From positions 186,001 through 250,000 of the forward strand of contig JAPPFM010000055.1 of the NCBI GenBank assembly GCA_028821605.1: a DNA stretch of 64,000 nt. Direction: 5' to 3'. Position numbers and translations under genes: made by a program. Below the pieces are notes generated by a model, which was not told the DNA's origin, did not search any database, and saw only the letters and a program-made list of their open reading frames with translations. Shown here one piece after another: positions 18,060 to 27,213 of the stretch; the stretch's first letter is position 1; each line of letters starts with the position of its first letter. This DNA comes from Candidatus Poribacteria bacterium (GTDB lineage: Bacteria; Poribacteria; WGA-4E; WGA-3G).

Positions 18060-19910
18060 CTACTGTGCGCGACTCTCAATTTCGTCAAGAATACCGAGCA
18101 TCTTCTCCGCATCAACGAAACCGGTGAACCGCTTAAGAGTAACACCATCGGCATTCAAGAAAATGACAACTGGCAATCCCGGTATCTGGTACTTCTCGGT
18201 GAGTGCTTTCGTCGTTTCGGAGGTGCGCGTGAAATCGAGTTTGACATTGACATAATCAGCGAGTCTCGCGGCAACAGCAGGATCTGCATACGTCAGATGG
18301 TCCAGCTCCTTACAAGCAGCACACCAAGAGGCATAAAAATCGAGCATTACGAGTTTGTCCTCCCGCTTGGCGATTTCAAATCCCTCGGCTTCGTCGTACA
18401 CCCAATCAAGATGGGGTCCAGCAGGCTGCTGGATACCACCGACAAACATATAAGCACCGAGCACCGCTAACAAAAGACCGCATGCCTTTCGGAATTTCAT
18501 CTGTGGAGAGATACCACTGAAACGTTCCGTCAACTTGCCAAGCCACACGCCAATCAGCACTAAACCACCCGCAATAGCGAAGAACGGTAGCGAATTTTGC
18601 AGGAAACTCTGCAACAGTGGGAACACGTCTTTAAGAAAGTAGAGTGCCATCGTAATAATCGCAATGCCGAAGATGTTCTCCAAAACATACATCCATCCGC
18701 CTGAACGCGGCAGCGCAGAGAGTAACCCGGAGAACGTGCCAATACCGATAAAAAGTAACCCCATTCCGAGAGCATAAGTGAACATGAGCCAGAATCCGAG
18801 GAAGAGGCTGCCCGTCGTTGCAATATAAGTTAGGACGACCGCTAATGCTGGTCCTGTGCAAGGTGCCGCAATCACACCTGCGACTGTTCCCATAGCGAAT
18901 GCCCCGGCAAATCCGGTCCCTCCAACGGTATTGAGACGATTTTGCACCGAGTATGGCAATCGAATCTCAAAAACACCGAACATAGACAATCCCAAACTCA
19001 CAAGAATTAGACTGATGAAGCCAACAACCCACGGGTTCGCCATTATTTGACCGAAAACTGCGCCTGTCGATGCAACCGCCACACCTAAAATCGAATAGGT
19101 AACGACGATGCCAAGGACATACACAATAGAGAGCAGGAAAGATTTGAGAAAACCAGCAGATTCATTCGCACCGAAAACGGAAACAGTAATTGGTATGAGC
19201 GGATAAACACAGGGGGTTAAACTGGTCAAGATACCGCCAGCAAACACGAGCAAGAATGCGAGCCAGACCTGTCCACCAGAAAGCGCACGCGCAAGGGTCC
19301 CTTCGTCGCTATCGGCATCCGGTAGTGCTCCAAATTGAATATTGGCAAAAACCGCTTCATTAACACGCTGAACGGTGTCCTCTATACCAACAACTTCAAT
19401 AGGAACCTCAAAGGCGAGAACTTCAGGTAACAGACACTGCTCCTCGTTACACGCTTGATATCTCAGTTCCAAATCCATCGTGATGGGACCAATTGGCGCG
19501 TCCTGACTTAAATCCGCTTGGATACCGATGGTGATGGTATCGTGATAGACTGGTGCCGCTCCAATGGAGCCAAGTTCCAATACTTCGCCGACGGGATATA
19601 TCATCTCACCGACAGTGAGATGTGGCGTATCGGGAAAGATTACCTCGGTCGCGATAAGCCCTTCGCCAGCAGGATTCGCGTTGACATGCCACCCTTCGTC
19701 AATCTCAACGACGACAGCCATTTGAAATTGACTTCCGGGTTGCACTTTGTCGATTGAGAGGTATCCTTTTGCAGTAAGTTTCTCAGTAGGCAGTTTTTCA
19801 TCAAGCCCAAAATCTGCGAACTGCGCTTGGACATGAACTGGGAAAATTATTGTAACAAGTGTCAACATGGACCAGAACAGATATTTATGAAATTTGCTGG
19901 TTTTCAACAT
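18060..19910 (-). CDS. dsbD: thiol:disulfide interchange protein DsbD
   Basis: The 616-residue protein follows DsbD architecture. A signal peptide (LFWSMLTLVTIIFPVHVQAQ) leads into the periplasmic alpha domain (WHVNANPAGEG; two cysteines in ACNEEQC), then the eight-helix transmembrane core with cysteines in LTPCVYPLIPI and APCTGPALAVV, and a C-terminal thioredoxin domain with active site WCAACKELDH. It carries electrons from cytoplasmic thioredoxin across the membrane to reduce periplasmic disulfides. All redox cysteines are present, so it should be active. The neighbouring TPR and PorX-like genes share its strand. Confidence 0.94.
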   Translation of the reverse strand: MLKTSKFHKYLFWSMLTLVTIIFPVHVQAQFADFGLDEKLPTEKLTAKGYLSIDKVQPGSQFQMAVVVEIDEGWHVNANPAGEGLIATEVIFPDTPHLTVGEMIYPVGEVLELGSIGAAPVYHDTITIGIQADLSQDAPIGPITMDLELRYQACNEEQCLLPEVLAFEVPIEVVGIEDTVQRVNEAVFANIQFGALPDADSDEGTLARALSGGQVWLAFLLVFAGGILTSLTPCVYPLIPITVSVFGANESAGFLKSFLLSIVYVLGIVVTYSILGVAVASTGAVFGQIMANPWVVGFISLILVSLGLSMFGVFEIRLPYSVQNRLNTVGGTGFAGAFAMGTVAGVIAAPCTGPALAVVLTYIATTGSLFLGFWLMFTYALGMGLLFIGIGTFSGLLSALPRSGGWMYVLENIFGIAIITMALYFLKDVFPLLQSFLQNSLPFFAIAGGLVLIGVWLGKLTERFSGISPQMKFRKACGLLLAVLGAYMFVGGIQQPAGPHLDWVYDEAEGFEIAKREDKLVMLDFYASWCAACKELDHLTYADPAVAARLADYVNVKLDFTRTSETTKALTEKYQIPGLPVVIFLNADGVTLKRFTGFVDAEKMLGILDEIESRAQ

Positions 19911-19927
19911 ACGTTAGTTCTCCTCAG

Positions 19928-21583
19928 CTACCTCGGTTCAAGCACCACGCAGGGCAGGATCATCTCTTCAAGTGAAATGCCGCCGTGTTGGAAACTGCCT
20001 TGAAATATTTCCTTATACATATTGAACTGCCTGTCATAAACGAAATAGTAATCCTCTTTGGCGAGAATATAACTTTTGTCAGCTTCTTCACCGGGTAAAC
20101 GGTATGTGACAGGATCCTTTATGAGCCATCCGGCTTCAGGTGCACATGAAATGCCTTTCCCCTCTTTAAACCGAAGCCCCGTCGTGAGTTCAGCTTGGCT
20201 CGAAACTTTCGCTGCATTTTGACAGAGCAGCGAACCGTGGTCAGACGTTAAGATGACGGTCATACCACGGTCAGCAGCGATTCTGAAGACCTTATACAGA
20301 TGCGAATGCTGAAACCACGCCTGTACGAGTGCCCGGAATGCGGTTTCATCGGGAACAAGCTGTTGAAGTAAATCCACCTCATGCCGTGTGTGTGTCAACA
20401 TATCCAGAAAATCAACAACGAGTGCTGTCAAACTAATTCGATCTGTCACACTTAACCAATGTAGGTATTGCATCTCCCCTCGAGTATCAAAAATTTTGAA
20501 GTAATGCAGGGGTGGCTTCAGAGGTATCCCATGCCTCTCAAATTGTAAGCGCATGAGTGCTTTTTCATAACGATTAATACTTGTGTGTGCTTGATCGGGT
20601 TCCGCGTACAGATCAGGGTGCCTTTCTGCGAATTCAAGCGGAAACAACCCACTAAAAATAGCGTTCCGGGCATAACGGGTTGCTGTGGGCAAGATAGAAT
20701 AGTAGTAATCAGTCGTTATGTTGAAAAGCGGGTAGAGCAACGGCTCAATTTTCAGCCAATGATCCAACCGCATACAATCCATAACAACAAACAGTACCTG
20801 TTTTCCTGCCTGAATTTCAGGGATAACATATTTGTAAACGACATCTACAGATAAAGTGGGGGACGCTTCGCCCACAAGCCAGTTGTGATAGTTGTCTTGG
20901 ATATAGTTAGCGAACGCGGCATTTGCTTCTCGTTTCTCTATTTCATGGATAGCCTTAAGTTCGTCAACATTATCAAGTGTATCGAGCCGCAGGTCCCATT
21001 CCACAAGACGCAAGTAGGTATCAATCCACGATTCCCAATCATCGGCAGCGTCCCAGTCCTGCGTCGTCTCACCTAAAACTTGTGTTCTACTAAAACTCCG
21101 ACTGTACGCTTGCGGCGTATATGCTTCACGGATTGCTCGCTTCTCAAGCAGGAAGGTGAGTGATGTTGATAACTGCTTGTGCGAAGTTTCCTCCTGATCA
21201 CTTGTTGAGATTACAAAAATATCGTCAACATCATAAAGGCTTCCTTGCTCCATTACCTCCCGCCCACTCTCGTGCGTTAGGAGAATAATAGGGATATGCG
21301 CGTTCACACTCCGAACACGCGAAAGCAGATTCTCCTTTTGCGTCGGGGCATCATAATTTAATAAAACTGCGTGATATGTCTCTTCTTGGAGTAAAGAAAC
21401 GCCTTCAGCACCAGTGTCCACTAAGGAAACATTGTATCCTTCAAACTCCAAGAAGCGAATGTAGGGTTTGGGTGTTATATACGTCTGTTGCTCGTTATAT
21501 ACGTTTTCAAGCTGAGCGTCAGATTGCTCTACGTCAGCTGTCTGATTGTTAATCCACAGAATCCTCCATTTTTTCTCTTGCAT
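19928..21583 (-). CDS. PorX-like protein: degenerate receiver domain plus PglZ domain
   Basis: The 551-residue protein aligns by eye with PorX, the receiver-PglZ protein that controls type IX secretion in Bacteroidetes. The C-terminal half keeps the PglZ landmarks: FVVMDCMRLDHW, SILPTATRYARNAIFSGL (with the nucleophile Thr) and ILTSDHGS. The receiver has lost its phosphorylation residues: the acidic pair is Asn12-Asn13 (ILWINNQ), the phospho-acceptor position is Asn76 (VLLNYDAP) and the lysine before KP is replaced (FVISTSD); an insert of roughly 20 residues follows the first strand. The start at 21583 has an AAGGGGG site. It probably acts without phosphorylation. No PorY or T9SS gene is in the window. 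Confidence 0.82.
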   Translation of the reverse strand: MQEKKWRILWINNQTADVEQSDAQLENVYNEQQTYITPKPYIRFLEFEGYNVSLVDTGAEGVSLLQEETYHAVLLNYDAPTQKENLLSRVRSVNAHIPIILLTHESGREVMEQGSLYDVDDIFVISTSDQEETSHKQLSTSLTFLLEKRAIREAYTPQAYSRSFSRTQVLGETTQDWDAADDWESWIDTYLRLVEWDLRLDTLDNVDELKAIHEIEKREANAAFANYIQDNYHNWLVGEASPTLSVDVVYKYVIPEIQAGKQVLFVVMDCMRLDHWLKIEPLLYPLFNITTDYYYSILPTATRYARNAIFSGLFPLEFAERHPDLYAEPDQAHTSINRYEKALMRLQFERHGIPLKPPLHYFKIFDTRGEMQYLHWLSVTDRISLTALVVDFLDMLTHTRHEVDLLQQLVPDETAFRALVQAWFQHSHLYKVFRIAADRGMTVILTSDHGSLLCQNAAKVSSQAELTTGLRFKEGKGISCAPEAGWLIKDPVTYRLPGEEADKSYILAKEDYYFVYDRQFNMYKEIFQGSFQHGGISLEEMILPCVVLEPR

Positions 21584-21770
21584 GTTATACCCCCTTTTTG
21601 GCGCAGCTTGCAAGCCAAAACTTGCTTGACAACAGCACAACATAGGCTCACAAAGTGTATCCTACATCTTAATAAAACGGGCAATCCATCAGCTGCCCGA
21701 TGTTTCGGGGTGAGCATTTTTCAATAAAAAGCAGAAAACACGACGTGCTGCTCTGCTCAACAGAACAAAA

Positions 21771-23105
21771 CTAAATACTCGAAATAAAACGTCCTGGATT
21801 CAACAAACCATCCGGATCGAATTTGGCTTTAACCTGTTTCATTAAACTGAGGGTGCCTCCGACGGAACCCCAAACGTCAATATGTCGTTTGAGTTCAGGC
21901 GGTGCGGTTTCTATTATAAGGTTCCCCTGCGCCATCATTGCCGATTGACGCAGCTGTGTGAGTGCATCCGCAAGTTGTTGAAAATCTGTGTCGGACGTTA
22001 CAGGAACGGTGAGATATAACACACCACTCCCAAGCAACGCCATCATCTGGACATCACGCGCCCAATCCGCGTCCCCAACTTGCGCAACAAATTCAGCGAC
22101 ATCGGTACGTTTCAGATTCAATTTAGCAATTACGACCTCAATATCTCTGTTGTCAGCCGGGAATTCCTGAATAGCCTCCTGAAGCTGTTGTTGCGATTCA
22201 TCTTCTACAATAGTCACACCGATCGCGCCATTTTGTTCCATAACTTCTTGGCAGTGTGTCAATTGCCACGCTACGGTCTCGGTATCGCCACCGAACCCAA
22301 CTGTCAGCACCGGTTCATTTTTAGCTGCAGTGGCATCGCCAAGCCTTGGATCTGCGTTAGCAAATAGATTTACAAACAGCGGCAATGTCTGTGAACCTAC
22401 AATGCTTAAGCCTGTTTCAGCAGCGTCTTGAACACTTCGGAAGTCTGCTGTGAGGATTGCTTGTCGTGCCGGTATTGGGGACAATTTGAGAGCCACTTCA
22501 GTAATAATACCGAGCGTTCCAAAAGCACCGATATAAAGCTTGTTGAGATCATAACCTGCGACATTTTTCACCACTTTTCCACCACTTTTGACAACGGTGC
22601 CGTTTGCGTGAACAACCTTCAACCCCAAGATCTGATTTCGAGCAGTCCCATGTCGTAAGCGGAAAGAACCGCTCACATTTGTTGCAACAATTCCACCGAT
22701 GGTGCTTCGGGCTGCATAAGGTGGATTCAATGAGAGAAACTGCCGATATTTCGCTAATTCAGTTTGTAGAACGGCTAAAGGAATACCCGCCTCCACAGTT
22801 ACAGTTAAATCCGCCGGTTCATATTCGATGACGCTATTGAGTCGTGTTGTCGCGAGTACCACATCTACCTTTTGTGGTAGATTCCCGATGCCAAGTTTCG
22901 TGCCAGCACCTGCAGGCATAACCGATAAGTCCTGTTTTGCCGCAAATCGGAGAACATTTTGTATCTCTTGGATGGATCCCGGCAAGACGACTGCTTTCGG
23001 AACATACCCATCAAAAGTGTAAGCGGGAATCTGTGCCTCTGGCAGGATCCCAGACTCTCCTACTATATGTTTAAGCTCATCGTGCAAGGCACGCGAATTC
23101 TCCAT
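21771..23105 (-). CDS. glcE: glycolate oxidase subunit GlcE-like FAD-binding protein
   Basis: This FAD-linked oxidase of the PCMH type (about 444 residues) has PAGAGTKLGIGN in the first FAD-binding part, ARSTIGGIVATNVSG and GGKVVKNVAGYDLNKLY, which distinguish GlcE from GlcD. The C-terminus FDPDGLLNPGRF is the family ending. With GlcD it should oxidise glycolate to glyoxylate. The start at 23105 is preferred over a GTG 21 bases upstream, though the ribosome site (AAGAGAAG) is modest. It is last in a minus-strand cluster glcD, two small genes, glcE. GlcF, the iron-sulfur subunit, is missing here. Confidence 0.88.
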   Translation of the reverse strand: MENSRALHDELKHIVGESGILPEAQIPAYTFDGYVPKAVVLPGSIQEIQNVLRFAAKQDLSVMPAGAGTKLGIGNLPQKVDVVLATTRLNSVIEYEPADLTVTVEAGIPLAVLQTELAKYRQFLSLNPPYAARSTIGGIVATNVSGSFRLRHGTARNQILGLKVVHANGTVVKSGGKVVKNVAGYDLNKLYIGAFGTLGIITEVALKLSPIPARQAILTADFRSVQDAAETGLSIVGSQTLPLFVNLFANADPRLGDATAAKNEPVLTVGFGGDTETVAWQLTHCQEVMEQNGAIGVTIVEDESQQQLQEAIQEFPADNRDIEVVIAKLNLKRTDVAEFVAQVGDADWARDVQMMALLGSGVLYLTVPVTSDTDFQQLADALTQLRQSAMMAQGNLIIETAPPELKRHIDVWGSVGGTLSLMKQVKAKFDPDGLLNPGRFISSI

Positions 23106-23226
23106 ATACTTCTCTTTTTTCCTCACAATGATAAAAAGATTTTCTGTCTGCGGCTTTTGAAACGCTATCTAAAAACCTACTTGTACGTCAGTAAGATTGA
23201 CTTGCTGCTAAATATGCCTTAGAGGG

Positions 23227-23469
23227 TTATGTCTCAGATTGCTTAGGGCGAATTATTATTTTAAATTCCTCTATGTTTTCAAACTGTCCCGGTCGGAAAG
23301 GTGCCTTGTAAGTAGGTGAATCTTCCAAGCGTTTTACACTCTGTTCAAGTAGCGATAATCGAGAATTAACTTTTCCAAACTCCCGAACAATCCATATTAT
23401 GCCGCCTACTACAGCGAGTAATACAGGTACTCCTGCTGCAAGCAAGGTAACTATTACACCTGTCTCCAT
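23227..23469 (-). CDS. small membrane protein inside the glc cluster
   Basis: An 80-residue protein with one transmembrane helix (VTLLAAGVPVLLAVVGGIIW) followed by a short coiled coil (EFGKVNSRLSLLEQSVKRLE) and a polar tail. The pattern is common in small phage- or defence-linked membrane proteins, but nothing identifies its role. It starts 2 bases after the preceding gene's stop, so the two are probably translated together. Confidence 0.6.
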   Translation of the reverse strand: METGVIVTLLAAGVPVLLAVVGGIIWIVREFGKVNSRLSLLEQSVKRLEDSPTYKAPFRPGQFENIEEFKIIIRPKQSET

Positions 23470-23471
23470 TG

Positions 23472-23798
23472 CTATCCCCCCACATTAATCTGGTCAAGAC
23501 TGACGTTAATCTGTCTTGTCCAGTACTCCCCTGATTTGCTATCAAGATATTCCATTCTATCATCGGTGCTTGAGATACTACCTTCAGAATCAAATTTGTG
23601 CCCTAAAGAAGAACCAAAAGAGTCAAGAAACTGCTTGTAACTATAGGCAGGGATAACAGGTATCTTGTCAGTCTTACTGATAATAATGCGGATGGAAAAC
23701 TCGTTCCCTCCCACATGTTCAATAGATTCAACTTCAACGATATCACGGAGAAAATCTCGGATAGCATTGATAACATCATCTTTAGAATAGGTTTTCAT
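23472..23798 (-). CDS. hypothetical 108-residue protein inside the glc cluster
   Basis: Not recognised. It has a helical N-terminus (YSKDDVINAIRDFLRDIVEV) and a strand-rich middle (FSIRIIISKTDKIPVIPAY). Its ATG follows the glcD stop codon with no gap, suggesting re-initiation after glcD. With the 80-residue gene it forms a two-gene insert between glcD and glcE. Confidence 0.6.
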   Translation of the reverse strand: MKTYSKDDVINAIRDFLRDIVEVESIEHVGGNEFSIRIIISKTDKIPVIPAYSYKQFLDSFGSSLGHKFDSEGSISSTDDRMEYLDSKSGEYWTRQINVSLDQINVGG

Positions 23799-25232
23799 TT
23801 AGAAGTTCCTCATTGACTCGGGTTGTAAACCCAGTTTCGCGTAAGATTCGGCAGTTGGGAAAATCTTCCCTGGATTACAGAGTCCTGTTGGATTAAAAAT
23901 TTCCTTAACAGTCGCCATCACCTGTAAATCTGCCGGACTGAAAATGAGAGGCATATAATCCATCTTTTCAACACCGATACCGTGCTCTCCTGTGATTGTA
24001 CCACCGACCTCAGCACATACAGACAGAATCTCCATATTCACATGCTCCACCCGTTCGCACTGATCCGCGTCGCGCTCGTTAAACAGAACAATGGGATGGA
24101 TATTGCCATCACCGGCGTGGAACACATTTGCGATCGGGATCTGATATTTCTCAGAGATTTCAGAGATGCGCCGTAAAACCTTCGGCAGTGTCGTCCTTGG
24201 AACAACACCATCTTGCGTGATATAGTTGGGTGCGAGCCGTCCAAATGAACCAAACGCGCTTTTCCGCGCTTTCCAGAGTTGCTGTCGCTCCGCCTCATCT
24301 TTGGCATAATCGACCTTCCGGGCGTTGTGCTGTTTGAAGATTTCCAGAATCTGATCTGTTTGGTTCTGCATTCCTACCTCAATACCATCAAGTTCGACAA
24401 TCAAAATAGCATCGGCATCAAGTGGAAAACCGAATTGAAAGGCTTCCTCCAAAGCACGGATAACAAGACTGTCCATCATTTCGAGTGCAGCGGGAATAAT
24501 ACCTTCACCGATAATCGTTGAGACAGCGTTTGAGGCATCATCCATCGTTTCAAAGACGGCAAGTGCTGTCTGGTATGCTTGCGGATTTCGGGTGAGACGG
24601 ACGATCGCCTTTGTCACGATTCCAAATGTGCCTTCGGAACCGATCAACACGCCACGCAAATCGTAGCCGGGCGTTTCCTCAACAGCTCCCCCGAATTCTA
24701 CGATTTCACCATCTGGCAAAACAACTTCTAAGCCAAGTACATGGTCAGACGTAACACCGTATTTTAGGGTGTGCGGTCCCCCCGAATTTTCGGCGATATT
24801 TCCGCCTATCGTACACGCCTTCTGGCTTGACGGGTCCGGTGCGTAGTGATAACCTCGGCTTTGCACTGCCTGCGTCAACAAGAGATTAACGACCCCAGGC
24901 TCAACCACTGCCCGTTCGTTTTCAAGATCTACTTCTAAAATGCGATCCATCCGATTGAGCGCAATGATAATTCCACCTTGGACAGAGAGCATACCCCCAC
25001 TTAAGCCGGTGCCACCGCCGCGTGCAATAAACGGTGTCTGGTATTTATTCGCTAACTTTACGATATCCGACACCTGCTGCGCCGTATCTGCGAAGACGAC
25101 AATATCTGGCATCGCCTTAAAAGAGGGGGCAGCATCACATTCGTATACCGAGAGTGCAGTTGCATCCGTTAGAACATTTCGAGCACCGAGGAGCGCAGTA
25201 AGATCAGCAATGAGTTGTTCTTTTTGGTCCAT
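23799..25232 (-). CDS. glcD: glycolate oxidase subunit GlcD
   Basis: The 477-residue FAD-linked oxidase contains the PCMH FAD-binding loop FIARGGGTGLSGGM, the IGGNIAENSGGPHTLKYGVT segment, the GSEGTFGIVTKA strand and the C-terminal cap with VFHAGDGNIHP and GTITGEHGIGVEK, all diagnostic for GlcD and D-lactate dehydrogenases. It oxidises glycolate or a similar 2-hydroxy acid. The ATG at 25232 gives the full-length family protein. It heads the four-gene minus-strand cluster. Confidence 0.93.
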   Translation of the reverse strand: MDQKEQLIADLTALLGARNVLTDATALSVYECDAAPSFKAMPDIVVFADTAQQVSDIVKLANKYQTPFIARGGGTGLSGGMLSVQGGIIIALNRMDRILEVDLENERAVVEPGVVNLLLTQAVQSRGYHYAPDPSSQKACTIGGNIAENSGGPHTLKYGVTSDHVLGLEVVLPDGEIVEFGGAVEETPGYDLRGVLIGSEGTFGIVTKAIVRLTRNPQAYQTALAVFETMDDASNAVSTIIGEGIIPAALEMMDSLVIRALEEAFQFGFPLDADAILIVELDGIEVGMQNQTDQILEIFKQHNARKVDYAKDEAERQQLWKARKSAFGSFGRLAPNYITQDGVVPRTTLPKVLRRISEISEKYQIPIANVFHAGDGNIHPIVLFNERDADQCERVEHVNMEILSVCAEVGGTITGEHGIGVEKMDYMPLIFSPADLQVMATVKEIFNPTGLCNPGKIFPTAESYAKLGLQPESMRNF

Positions 25233-25340
25233 AGTCTATTCCTTTTTCATGGCGATTTTTGATTACCCTTGTACTTAGTGTATCACAATTCTGGTTGAAT
25301 GTCCAATTAGAAATTGAGCGAATGTTTCCCATTTTTTTCT

Positions 25341-25370
25341 TTGTTATAGCCGCGTGCAGTGTGTTATAAT
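25341..25370 (+). promoter_or_regulatory. promoter of the LamG gene
   Basis: TTGTTA (25341-25346), 18-base spacer, TATAAT (25365-25370), about 65 bases before the start codon. Confidence 0.55.
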
Positions 25371-25437
25371 AATACAACTTACCAAAGTCTGATCGTTGAG
25401 GAACTGTTCAAAAATATAATGCGTACAGGAGACAGAA

Positions 25438-26226
25438 ATGCGAAAATTGATATTGATTTTAGGAATGGCTTGTGTGATCACTTGGACACTACCACAGCTC
25501 TGTTCTGCCGAAATCGACCCCGAAACAGCCGTTGGTGTATGGCTCTTTGATGAAGGCGCGGGTAAAACAACCAAAGACGCTTCAGGAAAAGGGCACGACG
25601 GCACAATCAACGGTGCCAAGTGGAAAGACGGAAAAATTGGAAAAGCACTTGAGTTTGATGGGGCTCAGTGGGTGTCCATTGACTCGACCCCCGAACTACA
25701 ACTCGGTGAAGAACTCACGATGATGGCATGGTTTTTTGCCACAGATATTTCCACTTGGAGGCAACTCATTTCCAAAAGCGACGAATACCTCTTACGGATC
25801 GATCCGCCACAGGAAGGCAATCGGATGTCTGCGTTTGTTAAACCCGGTGGAAGTTGGGAACCGCGAGCCTCCGCGAATGTTCCTGATGAAAAAAAATGGA
25901 TCCACTTCGCAGCAACTTACGATATCAATGAGAAGGCTGAGCAACTCGTCGTGTACGTAAATGGTAAAAAAGCTGGGGTGAGCACACGTCCTGGAAAAAC
26001 CGCTGTAACCGGTAATCCTGTTGAGATTGGTAAATGGGGTGGTGGTTCATACTTCGTCGGTATTATCGACGAAGCTGCCATTTTCAACGCTGTTCTCACT
26101 GAAGACGATCTCACAATTATCGTGGAACATGGATTAGCAAAGGCACTTGGTGGGTTAGACGTTGAACCGACAAGCAAATTGGCAACAACATGGGCAACCC
26201 TTAAAGCAAGCACTAACTTACAATAA
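25438..26226 (+). CDS. secreted LamG/concanavalin-like protein with an EPxSKLATTW tail
   Basis: The 262-residue protein has a signal peptide (LILILGMACVITWTLPQLCS-A) then a laminin-G/concanavalin-like jelly roll, seen in VGVWLFDEGAGKTTKDASGK, GHDGTINGAKW, IHFAATYD and VYVNGKKAG; these proteins bind carbohydrate or protein outside the cell. The C-terminus ends in VEPTSKLATTWATLKAS, almost identical to that of the next gene. AGGAG sits 8 bases before the ATG. The tail may be a sorting or anchoring signal particular to this lineage. Confidence 0.85.
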   Translation: MRKLILILGMACVITWTLPQLCSAEIDPETAVGVWLFDEGAGKTTKDASGKGHDGTINGAKWKDGKIGKALEFDGAQWVSIDSTPELQLGEELTMMAWFFATDISTWRQLISKSDEYLLRIDPPQEGNRMSAFVKPGGSWEPRASANVPDEKKWIHFAATYDINEKAEQLVVYVNGKKAGVSTRPGKTAVTGNPVEIGKWGGGSYFVGIIDEAAIFNAVLTEDDLTIIVEHGLAKALGGLDVEPTSKLATTWATLKASTNLQ

Positions 26227-26277
26227 TACCGCTATTGAGTTCTTCTTATTTTTTGTTAACGATAACATTATGCTATA

Positions 26278-26286
26278 TGCTATAAT
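26278..26286 (+). promoter_or_regulatory. extended -10 promoter
   Basis: TG, one base, then TATAAT (26281-26286), 25 bases before the next gene; no good -35 at normal spacing. Confidence 0.5.
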
Positions 26287-26311
26287 GACTTAAACCAAAA
26301 GGAGGATTGCT

Positions 26312-27046
26312 ATGCGAATCACGATTCTTGTATGCGGATTCCTGATGTGTCTCATCGGGACAGGTTCTGCCGGTGTATGGACGGATCCGTTTGATGGCAA
26401 CGAACTCGTTGAGGAATGGGAATTCCGCGATTATCGCGACAAAGTTACAACGTTTGAAGTCAAAGATGGCTTCCTACAGATGACCAATCCGAAGGGCGGA
26501 TGGGGACATACCACGCCTGACAAACCGATGGTTGAACGGGAAATTCCGAAAAGTGCAGCGAAAAACATAACGGTGAGCGGGATATTTACCACTGAACCCG
26601 AGAAACCAGCGGATTCATGGATTGGTATTTTCCTTTACAGTGATGACGACTTGAACTACGCCTGTTTGCTATTTGGCGGTGAAGCCAACCAACCGCAAAA
26701 AACACTCATCGGTAGTATGGTTGAAGCCAATTGGCAAGACAAGGGACACTTCCAAACCGGCTTCGATGTTCCTATTCACCTCAAGATTGTCAAAGAAGGT
26801 GACCTGTTCTCTGGATACTACCGCGAAAGTGAAAAAGATGACTGGACGCTGTCCGGGAACAAAACGTGGAACCACAAGTTTGACGTAGAGCGCGTCGGTG
26901 TCGGTTTCATGAACAGTTGGGGCGGTCAAACAGTTACATTTATGGTCGATACACTCTCCATTGAAGGCGAAGGGATTGAACCTTTGTCAGTTGAGCCATA
27001 TAGTAAATTAGCGACAACATGGGGGACCCTCAAAGCGATTCAATAA
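26312..27046 (+). CDS. secreted jelly-roll protein with the same C-terminal tail
   Basis: The 244-residue protein begins with a signal peptide (ITILVCGFLMCLIGTGSAG). The body (TDPFDGNELVEEWEFRDYR; DDLNYACLLFGGE; VGVGFMNSWGGQTVTFMVD) resembles DUF1349/3-keto-disaccharide-hydrolase-like concanavalin folds. It ends SVEPYSKLATTWGTLKAIQ, matching the tail of the LamG protein just upstream although the domains differ. AAGGAGG lies 7 bases before the ATG. Probably exported; whether it is an enzyme or a binding protein is open. Confidence 0.8.
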   Translation: MRITILVCGFLMCLIGTGSAGVWTDPFDGNELVEEWEFRDYRDKVTTFEVKDGFLQMTNPKGGWGHTTPDKPMVEREIPKSAAKNITVSGIFTTEPEKPADSWIGIFLYSDDDLNYACLLFGGEANQPQKTLIGSMVEANWQDKGHFQTGFDVPIHLKIVKEGDLFSGYYRESEKDDWTLSGNKTWNHKFDVERVGVGFMNSWGGQTVTFMVDTLSIEGEGIEPLSVEPYSKLATTWGTLKAIQ

Positions 27047-27061
27047 CCTTTATCGGAACGT

Positions 27062-27114
27062 GTTTCTCTGCTAAGAGAAACAGATTTAAAACGGGGTGGT
27101 GCAAGCACCGCCCC
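27062..27114. other. two adjacent hairpins before the first RND gene
   Basis: GTTTCTCT (27062-27069) pairs with AGAGAAAC (27074-27081); then GGGGTGGTGC pairs with GCACCGCCCC (about 27093-27114, one G-T pair). No T-run follows directly. They may end the previous transcript or be dispersed palindromes. Confidence 0.4.
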
Positions 27115-27213
27115 TATAATACGTCTTAAACAGAACCCAAGAGCACTAAGAGACCAAGGCTTAAAGTCACCCAGGCGAGAGAAAATTAGAAAACAAGGAG
27201 AAATGTTAGCATC

